Made by a program: the position numbers and the translations under genes | Shown here: positions 31,657-42,154 of the stretch, piece after piece | Layout: every line of letters begins with the position of its first letter | Numbering within the stretch: the stretch's first letter is position 1 | Notes under the pieces: model-generated | Seen by the model: only the letters and a program-made list of their open reading frames with translations | Database searches by the model: none | What the model was told of the DNA's origin: nothing | Assembly: GCA_022539475.1 (NCBI GenBank) | Contig: VCMS01000016.1 | Span: 287,643 to 351,642, forward strand | Origin: Gracilaria domingensis | Taxonomy: Eukaryota > Rhodophyta > Florideophyceae > Gracilariales > Gracilariaceae | Reading direction: 5' to 3' | DNA length: 64,000 nucleotides

Positions 31657-32503
31657 ATGTGGTTTTCCAACCAATCCAATCCATCCACGGCCCTCGTGTG
31701 CGCGCTTCCCAAGCTCCCGCCGTCCTCTCGTTTGGTACGCTTCTGATCCGCTCTTCGCCTGTGCTCATTCCTTCCTGTCGCCTCATTCTGACCCCTGAGC
31801 TCCTCTGACGCTTTCGAAACAGGTCGCCGCTCGAGTGGATACCGACCATACTACAGGCAAAGGCAAGTTTGCCTTAACTGGACGCTATGCGTCCCAGAAG
31901 GATTCTTTCGGAATTGATGCTGCTTACGCCATAGATGACAACAACACCGTCTATGCGACGTACGGCGTTACCGATGAAAAGCTTCTCTCTTTTGGGCTCG
32001 AAACCGGCTTTTCCGCCTTCTCACGACGCGGCACCGTGGACCTTACTTACAGCCCCCCAAAAGATACCGCAGCAGTAAAAGCCGCAGTACGTCAAGGCAA
32101 GTTTAAACTGTCGGCCTTTTTCCTGTTCGATAGCTTCAAGAAGGAAAACGTGAAGAATCACGCTGAGCGCTACGAAGTGGAAGCCAAAATCAGTGGCTTT
32201 GAGAATCTCAAGATCGCCTTTGATGGAAAGTCTCGCGCAGCCAAAATTAAATTGTCTCGAAAGCTCGATTCGAAGAACAAGTTGGATGCCGAGTACCATC
32301 ATCTTGCTGCTGGTTCAAAGTCCATCGTGTTCACATTGAAACACGCTTATTCCAAGGCACATACGTTTGCGCTTGGCTTCAATTATGGAGCCAATAAGTG
32401 CAAGGCTGAGTGGGATTGCAAGACTGACAATGGTCCTTGGACCATCACAACCAATTTCCCCTTCAATGCAAGGTACGTTTCAATTGCGCTCGTTTACTTA
32501 TGA
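31657..32503 (+). CDS. OEP24-like plastid outer-envelope pore protein
   Basis: Exon 1 is 31,657-31,734 (26 codons, MWFSNQSNPS...). An 88-bp intron gtacgc...gaaacag follows, and exon 2 starts at 31,823 with VAARVDTDHTTGKGKFALTG. Alternating hydrophobic and polar beta strands run throughout, as in a small barrel: YAIDDNNTVYATYGV, FSRRGTVDLTYSPP, KNKLDAEYHH, ending in WTITTNFPFNA. OEP24 forms a wide channel for phosphorylated sugars and ions in the chloroplast outer envelope. The frame stops at 32,503, but aag|gtacgt at 32,473 looks like a donor, so the true last exon may lie downstream. Confidence 0.6.
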
Positions 32504-32687
32504 CCAGAAGCTTTCCGCACGTTTATGTAATATTTGTCGCTGACCATATCTCTTGCACTGCAACTGCCTGTTAATCTGTTAATATATGTTACGTAGTCCA
32601 TTATCTGGAGACTTATCTATCAAGCGCCGATTCGATTTCTAGACTTAATATGTGTCGGATATATCACCTGGGTTGTTAAAATGTCGG

Positions 32688-33413
32688 TCAGTTGCTGTCA
32701 TCGTTTTCCGTCGGCCACAGTTTCGCCACACATGTCTTGGTCATCATATATGGCCTCCACTCACGAAGGAGGGAAACTGAACTTATGGGAATGTTAATAG
32801 TAGGCTCAGAAGCCTTTGTGAGAACAAATGCTTCTGCAAATATTTTCTGTAGCTGCGCCACGTTCACCTTGGGCGTTGTTCTCCATCGCAGTACTGTTGA
32901 GTGAATGATGTTTGGGAGCTTAATGTCGGAGTTGGTGCATTCAATATAACGTAGACTTGTTTGTGACTTTCGCTCTCTTATCTCCGCTCGAATACATTCT
33001 CGCATCCTATCTATCACTCGTAGCCTGTCAAGGTATAGAAAGGTACCCACACCGTTGCATTGCACTTTTGCTTCGTGAATGGTCAGTACGTACGTTCCGG
33101 CCGTCGGCCATCCTGACCTGCGAGATGCACGCAGTACGAGCCCCTTCCATTCGCTTACAAAAAGTTCTGGATTTGAGGGTGGAGGCTTCAGAAAGGATCG
33201 AAATGTTGCGATTGTGAGGTGCAACATGTCTGGCTCATAAAAGAAAACTTCAGATTCTTTGACGCCAGCGAACTTCAAACCTTCTCGCAGAAGCGTATGA
33301 AACCTTGAATAAAAAGACAATAGAGGTGCTGGTGGGGGAGACATGCCTGCCAATACAAGGCCAAAGACAAGACCAATTCTGCCGCAGGCAGGGTCTGGGA
33401 GTATGGCACTCAT
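32688..33413 (-). CDS. 2H phosphoesterase-like protein
   Basis: 241 residues with the two spaced H-x-T/S motifs that define the 2H superfamily: LHLTIATF (about residue 65) and IHSTVLRW (about residue 167), each preceded by a beta strand. 2H enzymes hydrolyse cyclic nucleotides or 2',3'-cyclic RNA ends; the substrate here cannot be told. It is convergent with the OEP24 gene, whose end lies 184 bp away. The first 23 residues are hydrophobic and glycine-rich and may not be part of the catalytic fold. Confidence 0.65.
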   Translation of the reverse strand: MSAILPDPACGRIGLVFGLVLAGMSPPPAPLLSFYSRFHTLLREGLKFAGVKESEVFFYEPDMLHLTIATFRSFLKPPPSNPELFVSEWKGLVLRASRRSGWPTAGTYVLTIHEAKVQCNGVGTFLYLDRLRVIDRMRECIRAEIRERKSQTSLRYIECTNSDIKLPNIIHSTVLRWRTTPKVNVAQLQKIFAEAFVLTKASEPTINIPISSVSLLREWRPYMMTKTCVAKLWPTENDDSN

Positions 33414-33596
33414 GCGTTGCCGGAATGGGAGTTGGTAGCAGACTTTCCGTTAGTAACTTTGATAACCTGAAGCAACAGATACAAGTCACTTGCGGAATTA
33501 TTTTTTATCCCGAAGAGTGGCTTGCAGCCTTAAGTCACTAAAGGAAGCCAGCGCCTCTGGACCTTGAAGTTCGAGAGCTCCTCAGCCTTTCGAGAC

Positions 33597-33914
33597 TTAG
33601 CTCTTCTTCTTTACAAACGGATATGGATCTCTAATTAGAAACGGGAGCAAGTCGCAGTTTTGTGCTGGTCCGTTGGAATAGCGACTCAATTTCTCTCCGT
33701 TGTGAACGTTTCGTTCCTTTCTGAACTTTTTGAGGGACGAGTCCTTCCAAAACCATGCACTTAGAGATTCCCTACTCTTTCTTATAACTAGATGCGAAGA
33801 GAACTGAATTTGAGCTCCCCAGGAATCCGCTTTTGTCACGCAGTCAAAAGCACCAGGCGAAGATTCGAGTCTTGATTTACTGCATGTAGCACATGAAATA
33901 TATTTTTGTTCAGG
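33597..33914 (-). CDS. possible 3' exon of an unidentified gene
   Basis: An open frame of about 105 codons begins right after a minus-strand acceptor (gaaattag|cct at 33,914) and has no ATG in its first part. It reads YISCATCSK, then a mixed basic segment and NCDLLPFLIRDPYPF before the stop. The CxxC pair and the non-repetitive sequence look like real protein. The upstream exon was not found and the family is not recognised. Confidence 0.3.
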   Translation of the reverse strand, partial: PEQKYISCATCSKSRLESSPGAFDCVTKADSWGAQIQFSSHLVIRKSRESLSAWFWKDSSLKKFRKERNVHNGEKLSRYSNGPAQNCDLLPFLIRDPYPFVKKKS

Positions 33915-34303
33915 CTAATTTCGAGACTTTTTAGACCAGACCAGCGTTGTATCTACGAGTAGATTCTACTCACAAAACTCATCATCACGAAAGGTAGATA
34001 TCATTTCTTTCGCAAAGAGATTCATCCGCTGCCCCATATCATTCCTTCTTGCCTTCGATTTGTTCTTCCCGCTGAGTAGCCTTGCACTATAATACGGATA
34101 CATATATGTGACGTTTTACATCTAGAATCTCATGTTCTGGTTTTTTGACAATCCAGAATTCTTCGTGGTTTGTCTCAAGCTGGTGGGACTGCAGGGAACT
34201 CGTACCAGCCAACTAATAGCATAGTACGACGTACGCTAAGGGTGCTTTAGTGTGATTTATCCACACTGACTGCCGATCCAATTGACGAAGTGAATGTACC
34301 AAA
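33915..34303. other. region upstream of the PPR gene, no gene seen
   Basis: About 390 bp. It may hold the first exon of the minus-strand candidate ending at 33,597, and the promoter of the plus-strand gene at 34,304. Confidence 0.35.
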
Positions 34304-36154
34304 ATGAGCGGGCGACGGTATGCGCTGCTTCGCTTCGCACTTAACCGAAATGATCCTCGCTCCAACCGTTTTTCGAACAGAATCTTCGCGGGTGGAACAG
34401 TATTTCCACAACTGCGGCGTCAATGCGTTGCAACTCGAGAAGGTGTTGTACCATCATTGACGAAAACAATAGTATGTGAACGGGAAAACGCTGTTGAAGC
34501 CCCGCCAGTATCGATTCCAGAGACTCTTCCAAGAAATAGAAGGAACCGACAAATCAAACCGTCCGATCTTTATGATGCCCTTGTTTACGAAGGTGAGTCA
34601 CAACGCCGCTCGAAGATCTGGACTGATGCAATGGCAGTTACTGAAGATGGCTCCAGAATCCCTGAGGAAGAGGATGCCAATTGGAGGGCACGATTAGAAC
34701 TATCCCGAACACATGGGAATGTTAAAGAAGCATTGGATATTGTTACTGAAATCGGTCTCAAAGATTACGTGCTATCGGCAAAAGCTGCTATCACGGTGAT
34801 CGAAGTCTGTATTTCTGCTGAAGAATACGAAAAGGCTGCTCGTGTACTCACAATTTTAGAGTCATTACCTCAGGATCACCCAACTCGGACTTCGCGATTA
34901 GTATGCATTGCCAGGACGTTTTTGGCAATGTCATTTTCCTCACGGGGTTGGTACGATAGAGCGCTTCAAGTCATGCAATTCCCAAACCAGCATTTTGACA
35001 ACGGTGACGAAGAGCTTGTTCGTATTTTGAATGGCCTTGGTCTTGGACGAGACACTCTCGCGTGGGGGGTTCTGTTGAAGGCTTTAACAAAACTTGGAAA
35101 AGCTGAGACTGCTGTCGCTGTCGTAGATGTCGCTATGCGACAAGGAGTTGGAATGACCGACTCTCTACTTCATCTTACTATTGATTCATTGCGAGGACTC
35201 AATCGTTGGAAAGAAGCAGAATGGCTATTCAATACGGCGGTTGAGAAGGGTGTGAGGCCAAGTGAAATGACAATTGGATCAATTCTACTATCCCTGACAT
35301 CCCGAGATGCTCGAGGTGTCATAAATAAGAACAGGATTGAAGAAATTGTGGATATGGCAAAGCATCCATCGACAAAGTTTATGACAGCTGCTTTAATGGC
35401 ACTGACGTCTGTAGGACTTATAGAACGAGCTGAAAGTTTGTTTTACGAAGTAGGACAAAACCACGCTTCTGGTGTGCCAGGAGAAGAAGCTTTTGGGAAT
35501 TTGATGGCTGGATACGGAAATTACCTTCAGCTCATGCCTGCTGGTATCGTAGACGAAGTGTCGACAAACGGAAAGTTGGAAGAGATAAACAAGAAAGCTG
35601 ATCTCCTCTGGGAGTTATACATGAAGCATTACAGAATACCGAAGATTGGAAGTTTGTCCCGTACCGCGAAGAATATGATGATTGGTAATTACTTGCGAGT
35701 GAAAACAAGAAGCTACAAGATTAAGGAAGCAGTGGATGTACTGGAAAGTCTTGTAGTTTCACCCGAGGAACATCCAGCTTTGAATGTTAGAATCGGACAT
35801 ATCTGTACGGCAATGGGTGCAGTAGAGTTATGTTGTGATGTAGAACAGTTAAGGCGACTAACTGAAATCATGGAGAAGGGGGATATCAGACACGATATGC
35901 GCTCTCTGGCGTTTGCTATAGGGACACATATCGGGGATGGGAACTTAGTTGCAGCGCTTAATTTGGCTGAAGAGCATTTGAATGAAGTTAGCGAAAGTGG
36001 GCCATTTTCACCGCAATTCCGACAGCACCATCCTTCTTTGTTACTAAGACGCCTTCAAACATTGAGAAGTGCTTTGAAGGACTCGAGAATCAAAAAACTG
36101 AAGGAGTTAGACGACTCGATAAGAAAATTGCAAAGAAAGTATGGAGCCAGATAG
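34304..36154 (+). CDS. PPR-like organelle RNA-binding protein
   Basis: 616 residues. The start is basic and free of acids (MSGRRYALLRFALNRNDPRSNRFSNR), as expected of an organelle-targeting peptide. Helix-turn-helix repeats of about 35 residues follow, for example LAWGVLLKALTKLGKAETAV and LLHLTIDSLRGLNRWKEAEW...EKGVRPSEMTIGSILL, which fit the PPR pattern. PPR proteins bind single-stranded RNA in plastids or mitochondria and guide processing or translation. The repeats are degenerate in the second half. No C-terminal catalytic domain is visible. Confidence 0.75.
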   Translation: MSGRRYALLRFALNRNDPRSNRFSNRIFAGGTVFPQLRRQCVATREGVVPSLTKTIVCERENAVEAPPVSIPETLPRNRRNRQIKPSDLYDALVYEGESQRRSKIWTDAMAVTEDGSRIPEEEDANWRARLELSRTHGNVKEALDIVTEIGLKDYVLSAKAAITVIEVCISAEEYEKAARVLTILESLPQDHPTRTSRLVCIARTFLAMSFSSRGWYDRALQVMQFPNQHFDNGDEELVRILNGLGLGRDTLAWGVLLKALTKLGKAETAVAVVDVAMRQGVGMTDSLLHLTIDSLRGLNRWKEAEWLFNTAVEKGVRPSEMTIGSILLSLTSRDARGVINKNRIEEIVDMAKHPSTKFMTAALMALTSVGLIERAESLFYEVGQNHASGVPGEEAFGNLMAGYGNYLQLMPAGIVDEVSTNGKLEEINKKADLLWELYMKHYRIPKIGSLSRTAKNMMIGNYLRVKTRSYKIKEAVDVLESLVVSPEEHPALNVRIGHICTAMGAVELCCDVEQLRRLTEIMEKGDIRHDMRSLAFAIGTHIGDGNLVAALNLAEEHLNEVSESGPFSPQFRQHHPSLLLRRLQTLRSALKDSRIKKLKELDDSIRKLQRKYGAR

Positions 36155-36792
36155 TACTCCTTTCGCTTGTTTGGAGTTGTACTACAGTAGTGTTTTAAAT
36201 GAAAGGGCTGTACTATGCTCCAGCGCGAAAGTACTTCATTTGAGAACCTTCATATCTTTGTGGCGCTGGAGGTCTGTCTCCTGCATATCTACAACTTTTT
36301 CGCTACATGGGAGACTGCAGTATCATTCAACTTCATTCATTTAGCGTTCTTATTGGCAGCGATCCTCGCCTTTTCCACAAGAGATCTTCACTGCGCTAAG
36401 TCTGCAAGGCGAAGAGGAACAAAACGGCAAGCCCTCACCCTCCTGGGAGTTCCCTCTCCTTACGGCCCGCCGTGATTTCCTTTTTAAAGATTTAAAAATT
36501 TCATAGATACTGTAGGAAAGAGCATCACGGGGTTGTTCGTAGATCTGCGAGGTGCAGCGGAGATCAATGAGCTACAATTCAGCGGCAGCATCATTTTAGC
36601 AGATTTTTTCCCGTGCGCATTTTGCAACCGCACAAACCATCATTTGGTTTCAAAACGAACTGCCCACTGCTGCAAAACTTTCCTGTTGCCACCTGTGCCT
36701 CTGAAACATTATCGGAAGGGCCGCGAAGTGACACTCCAATTGTGCTCCACGAAGGAAAGGTGCAAGGTTCCTCTGACGCTTCTTCATTCACC
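36155..36792. other. intergenic, no gene seen
   Basis: About 640 bp. The frame of the next gene is open from about 36,613 but has no ATG before 36,793. Confidence 0.4.
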
Positions 36793-37185
36793 ATGAATAC
36801 TGCCTTCGTTGCCAGGCCACCGCTCCCACCCCTGCGGGTGCAAACGCGCCAGACTTGTCCCCAAATGTCCAGCGCCGCTCAAGCAGTCGTTGACGAAAAG
36901 TATCCGCTTTACGTGCGCAACCGCGCACCATTCATCAGCTTTAATGGCGAAGAAGGTATTTACTTGGAGAACAAGCCTGTGCAGCAGTTCGCTCTGGTGG
37001 ATAAGACGACCGAACCACTGTTTGATTACTCCGACCCAAACGTGTTCCAACCTGAGAAACCAGTGCCACCGTCAGCGATTTCGTGGCCCAGCGGTGACGG
37101 TAGGGGCGTTACCATTTCTGGAACGAAGGGAAGCTTCAATCAGCCAAATGTTAAGGAGTACGGTCCTTTCCCGGATTTCTTCAAG
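36793..37185 (+). CDS. first exon of an unknown, probably plastid, protein
   Basis: 131 codons from ATG 36,793 to a strong donor (ttcaag|gtgagt at 37,186). The first 30 residues lack acids and are rich in Pro, Arg and Thr (FVARPPLPPLRVQTRQT), which fits a plastid transit peptide. Next come YPLYVRNRAPFISFNGEEGIYL and a proline/serine-rich soluble stretch. I could not place the following exon: the nearest acceptor (gtaattgtag, about 37,285) leads to a quick stop. The frame reads on to 37,572 if the donor is not used. The family is not recognised. Confidence 0.45.
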
Positions 37186-38139
37186 GTGAGTGTAATTCTT
37201 TCGAAATACCGCTCACGAAGTTCAACGATCACTTTCTTCTTTGCTAACGCGGTACTGCTCTTCTCTTCTATGAATGTAATTGTAGAGGTCTTGCGACGGC
37301 TGAGAAACCTTGCGTACGTGATTATAGTAACCCTGATTGCGAGAGGAGTCAGAATGTCAGAGAATCTGAAGAAGCTGGTAAACATCAAATCCTGTCAAAT
37401 CCCTCAATTAGTTGCATGCCATAACGAATACGAAGCGCTAATATCATTGTTCAGAGTGTTGAGGAGTACCCTACACAGTGCTCTTCATCCGCCCCTTGTC
37501 GCTCACAGCAATAGCCAGACTCGCATCCTTGGCCAGAAGCTCGGCCATTTAGAGAGGCCACTCTCTGGATGATTCAGACTGGAACGTTGTAGCTACAGTA
37601 CCTTCTTGTCCATTGAAGCAGGTCCCGTATATATCCAAAGCTACTCGGGGCAGCTCGGAACTGCCAAGTTCCCTGGCCAGATATCATTGAGAGCGATCAC
37701 GTGCTGCTGCTGAAGAAGAGATGGCAGTTTTATTTCGCAGAACGCTGAAGGACAATTATCCTTACCTTCGTACGTAGACGCCGCAGGCATGTATTAAAAG
37801 GGGTGCCGAATTTTGACTAATTTGACGTAATTTCATGCTTGAGGGCGGAGATCATTGCGGCAACAATCCCCGTACGACCTGTACCTTGTGTAGGCTACAC
37901 AGTGTAGCCTACAGCCCACCCACTGACCGACGGCCATCGTGATCCACCGCCGCTTTCAACGAGCACTATCTTATCCTGTATCGAACCTTTAATTTTGTCG
38001 TCAGCGAGATTGGGTTCTGCCCAGGCGACCTCGAGCTCGGACCGAACTTATCTCATTCCCAGCATATACCCCACTTGCCTGACGCTTTCTTCGTTTTTCT
38101 TTTTCCCTCCCTCTTCCCTCCCTATCCCCCCCTTCCGTC
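37186..38139. other. intron and/or intergenic, with one strong palindrome
   Basis: About 950 bp. It may contain further exons of the preceding gene. A 25-nt palindrome at 37,889-37,913 is listed separately. The pyrimidine-rich stretch at 38,090-38,140 directly precedes the next start codon. Confidence 0.4.
37889..37913. repeat. 12-bp perfect inverted repeat
   Basis: tgtaggctacac-a-gtgtagcctaca: both arms pair completely around a single a. No gene flanks it closely. Confidence 0.8.
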
Positions 38140-39741
38140 ATGTCAGCTCCTGCAATTAACGGCCTACAAGCTGCGGCCGCTGTCGCCGGCGATGCTTTTG
38201 CAACGGTCTTTGCCACTTCCGCTCGCAATGCGTCTGTCACCCGCCTGCTCTCCGCTGCCCTAGATGTTAGTATCTCCGTTCCGACACCCGATCTTTCCAA
38301 GTCGACGGCAAAGCAGTCGCGGAAGTCATCCGCTGGAGATGCATACATGTTGTGTGCCGGTGCCCTACCGGGCGGACCACTGCTCATCACTTTGGATGGT
38401 CTCAATGAAAGAGTCGTTCAGTCTTCACTTGAAGATTCTATGACGCTTGCTGCCTCTCTATCGGGTGTAATTATGCTAAGCGTTCGCATGCACGATCTCG
38501 TCAGACCGTCGTCTTCAGGTATTGCCCAGGTCATGTGCGCCATTGAGCACAGTCTCGTGCTTCGTGTTTCAGGAGCAGCGCCACCTCTTCCAACGAGACG
38601 CCTTTTTGTTGTAGCTGTTCGTGATTACGAAGCAGACGAAGTGGATCACGTTGACCTAGAAGAAGCACTTTCAGAACAGCTTTCAGCAGCATATGCAGAT
38701 ATTGAAGTTCCATCTGGTTATGCGGCTACTCAATTTTCAGACTTGTTTGATTTGCAAGTCTGCACTCTTCCAAACGAGAAGCATTGTGAGGCTGATTATC
38801 AAACAGCTGCAAATAAGCTTGGTGGTATCTTACGAGAAGCCAACAATAAGTACGCTGATGCAGGCATGACCCCTGAGCGATTGTCAGACATTACAGCAAA
38901 GATCCAGGCCACTCTTTCAAAACAGTCGACTTCTGATCTTCCTGAAGAGCGAGAGTTAACTGCGACTTTTGCTTGCAATGCCATCATGAAGAGTGTGCTC
39001 GACAAGTATCGAATCTCCACCAAGCATTGGAAGACGCGAGTCGATGCAGGTGTCATCATTCCGATGTTTGGCAATGAGAATGATCTTCGCATAGAGAGAA
39101 CCCTTGAAGTGTTCGATAAGGATGCTGTGGCTTACAAAACAAGCAAAGCTTACCAAAGAAAGAGAGAAGAGCTCAAGTCTCGTCTCCTTACTGATTCGTA
39201 CGCCCTGTTCGCTAAACAGATTCTGAAAGTTCGAGAGAACGCTTACCAATTTTTCCGTGGAAAGCTTGCAAGAATTAGAATCACGGATAAGGTAGAGAAA
39301 CATGTAAGGGGAGCCGTGAGTGAAGCTGAGGGGTACTTCATCGAGCATGCAGAAGCGCTGCGTTCTAAGCTGGGTAGTTGGCGTTTCGATAATGAGCGTC
39401 AAGAGCTCGTCAATCACATGCGAGATGATGCAACTGAAAGATTGCAGTTGGCGCGACTGCAAGGCAACTATGTTCCCTCCATTCGTGCACCAATTGCTTT
39501 CGCCTTTCACACACTATTGTTGGCACCATTTGGACAAGATTCTCGTACGCAAGTGCCTTACGCGGAAGAAATGAAGCAAACTTATGATCCAGACAAAGGA
39601 AAACAAGCTCATATTATGCGCGTTAGACCTTTCCAGACAGGCCGTGTTGTTACTGTGAAGGACTCAGACGAACTTTCTCCGAGTTCTATCGACATGCTTG
39701 CCCCTCTCTTTGAGAATGATTCTTCTACAGATGGATCTTGA
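38140..39741 (+). CDS. Sey1/RHD3-like protein with degenerate GTPase motifs and no membrane anchor
   Basis: 533 residues. The order of segments follows Sey1/RHD3 (atlastin-type ER fusion GTPases): INGLQ at the start; a VFATSARNASVTRLL segment where the P-loop GxQSSGKSTLLN belongs; LITLDGLNER where the DxEG motif belongs; LSGVIMLSVRMHDL; and FVVAVRDYEADE matching the RD guanine-specificity motif. The helical-bundle stretch SKAYQRKREELKSRLL comes next. The P-loop Gly-Lys-Ser is gone, so GTP hydrolysis is unlikely. Family members run to 700-850 residues and end in two membrane helices; here the frame stops before any. I infer a soluble pseudo-GTPase relative. Confidence 0.6.
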   Translation: MSAPAINGLQAAAAVAGDAFATVFATSARNASVTRLLSAALDVSISVPTPDLSKSTAKQSRKSSAGDAYMLCAGALPGGPLLITLDGLNERVVQSSLEDSMTLAASLSGVIMLSVRMHDLVRPSSSGIAQVMCAIEHSLVLRVSGAAPPLPTRRLFVVAVRDYEADEVDHVDLEEALSEQLSAAYADIEVPSGYAATQFSDLFDLQVCTLPNEKHCEADYQTAANKLGGILREANNKYADAGMTPERLSDITAKIQATLSKQSTSDLPEERELTATFACNAIMKSVLDKYRISTKHWKTRVDAGVIIPMFGNENDLRIERTLEVFDKDAVAYKTSKAYQRKREELKSRLLTDSYALFAKQILKVRENAYQFFRGKLARIRITDKVEKHVRGAVSEAEGYFIEHAEALRSKLGSWRFDNERQELVNHMRDDATERLQLARLQGNYVPSIRAPIAFAFHTLLLAPFGQDSRTQVPYAEEMKQTYDPDKGKQAHIMRVRPFQTGRVVTVKDSDELSPSSIDMLAPLFENDSSTDGS

Positions 39742-40204
39742 GATTCTGTATGAACAACATTACTGCGTCTTCGCAGTTTTGATCTGGTGGAAAATCCAAG
39801 CGGGCGAATGAAGCTGGTGGCCTTTCCTATGAACGTCTAACTAAACACTCAAATTGACTACCCTTTCAGGTAAAACAGGTAGCATATAAACTGTCGTACT
39901 CCTGAGTTTTCTTCGTTCGTCAAAGAGGAGAGAAGTGAAGAAGTCGGTGCATGGATTTGGGTAGCAGACGAATGTCTCTTAAGTACTACAAGGATGGATA
40001 CTAAGTATTTCTCATGAGGAATCTGTCACGAAATTGTCAACTTATGCTTTACAATCGCTTGATCCTCAGCTACGATAAAGTTACGTGCAGTACCACCGTG
40101 CATCCAATGATCGCAGTGTCGATATTATGGACATGAGCCACTAACGAGGATTTTTTGGTACAAAGCTCCCAAGCAGTACTGAAACGATACTACAAATCCC
40201 ACAC
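39742..40204. other. intergenic between convergent genes
   Basis: 463 bp between two 3' ends. Nothing is seen. Confidence 0.5.
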
Positions 40205-41559
40205 CTATCGTGTTTTGTTGACTTCTAGCGTAGTTTTTTTTCTATTGAACGAAGGTGGCGGTGGGAACCTATTCTTGATGCAGTCGGAGATCTGCCTTAA
40301 GGACTCCTCTGTGTTCTCGTCGTCCATGAAGACCGGTTTTACGTCTCGTGTGAAATTGGGTCTATAAAGTTCGAGGAAATCATCATGAAATGGTATGTCT
40401 CGGGTGAAGCACATGAGCTCATCTCCGTCTCCTGTAGTTTTCGCATTATACTCCACGCAAGTTTGCAAGACATCTGTCCACACCCTTGCGGAGTTCGCTG
40501 GGCCATAGCCCCCACCTCCTAGGATTAAAACGGGTATATTGAAGCCAAGCAGTTGCTTCACGCACGCAGTATAAGCTTCTCCAGTCAAATTGAAACCACC
40601 TAATGGATCACCTGCTACACCATCACAGCCGCACTGGAGAACGAAAACGTTTGGTTGGCGATAAGTATATACCGTGCTTATAACGTTGTTAAACAATGCT
40701 ACATAAGTTTCATTTCTGATTCCGCGACGAAGAGGAACCCGCAATGCACTGTGGTTTGCCGGGGTTTGGCACGGCAGAACATCATGGCCAGTTCCCGGAT
40801 AGAACCCTTTTTCGGCTAGGTGAAATGAAACAGTTGTGACTGCTTCGTCATAGAGAAACGATTCTTCTACCCCGTCTCCATGATGAACATCTATGTCGAT
40901 GTATAGTATGTTGGAAATACCTGGATGAGAAAGTAATACCTTACAAGCGACTACTGCATCATTCACTGAAAACGCTCAAAAAGATATGTTAGCATGAAGT
41001 TAAATTCTGTTGACGCAACTGGGAAAGGCTGTTAATCATTACAATAGCAAAATCCATGCGCTGAGTCAACCATGGCGTGGTGGCGACCTCCGTCGAACCA
41101 ACAAGCTGCCTTAGCTTGTTTGGCCGCGAGTCGCTGAGCAGCGACTACTGCGCCTCCAACCGTGAGTAACGCAAGTTCCCAAACGCCAGGAAATGTTGCA
41201 CAGTCGTCAATGAGGCCAACTTCTTCCAGGAGCATCTTCGCCTCCTCTTCATTTCCAAAATCGAAGTCGTCGAGTTCCGAATACGTGGACTTTTGTTCTT
41301 CTTCGGGGTGCAAATGCGCTGAAGAAGCGTACAGGACACTGAGGTAGTGGCGACTATGTGCCAAAAGCGCCTCCGACAGAGTTGCCCGGCGAAGCGGTTG
41401 TACGTCGCACAGACTTTCCAATCCGCAAGCTCGAATTAGAGAATGTACCACTGCTGATCTCTTTCCGTGTTTTAAACGTGAATCCAGGGCTTTGAAAGAT
41501 GTCGATGGAGGAACATAAACAACTCCGCGTAACATCACTAAACAAGTTCGGCCGGACAA
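40205..41559 (-). CDS. class I histone deacetylase, HDAC8-like (two exons)
   Basis: Minus-strand exons 41,559-41,043 and 40,965-40,205 are joined across a 77-bp intron (gtaatg...tttcag). The join creates GFCYLNDAVV, the exact class I consensus; reading through would give CYCND and a stop. About 425 residues. Visible catalytic features are the paired histidines in GGRHHA, IDIDVHHGDGV with the zinc aspartate and histidine, SFHLAEKGFYPGTG, the second zinc aspartate region LQCGCDGVAGDP, and LGGGGYGPANSARVW with the catalytic tyrosine. It removes acetyl groups from lysines in histones or other proteins. The overall length and loops fit HDAC8-like better than HDAC1/2-like. Confidence 0.9.
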
Positions 41560-42070
41560 CTGAACTGCTGTCCTTGAATAAATGAATGCATGAATGAATA
41601 TAGCCTTGCTCTACGCAAGGACAAGGTTGATTTTTGTAACCAGTCAGTTTGGAACTTCGACGAGTAAGATACTCAGATTCTTGAGTTTCAGGATTGATTA
41701 CTTGGTATTCAGTGCAAAGTAAACAGTATCAAGCAATCCTACCGTCCTACCGTTTTACACCTAGGGAACCCCGACTTCACGTATGAGAGCTCACGGCCTT
41801 CTTCACTTCTTTGTTGTTTCACAAACCCAGCTTCACGAAGACCTTGGCAAGCAAGTCGAAAGGATATCACAACTTGGGTTCCTTGGTTGAGCAAGAGTGC
41901 GATGAAAAATCTTTTTGAGTCGGTCCAAACTTTGGACTCCAAAGGACCTGTGGACCACAGCAGGGACTGGCCCTTGGTGGCACAATTTGTACTACCTTGG
42001 GGCCAGTTTGTACACTGGGAGGCTCCCAGTGGGAGCATCCCCGAAACCGCAAAAACGCAATTTGGTCGAC

Positions 42071-42154
42071 GCGCAAAGTCACGATTTGATCGCACAGCGT
42101 GACTTTGCGCTTGCGTTTGAGCAGAACTCGGTCAGCGTGCTCGCAACGCTGACC
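42071..42154. repeat. two adjacent perfect hairpins
   Basis: gcgcaaagtcacg (42,071-42,083) pairs with cgtgactttgcgc (42,098-42,110). Twenty bases on, ggtcagcgt (42,130-42,138) pairs with acgctgacc (42,146-42,154). Confidence 0.75.
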
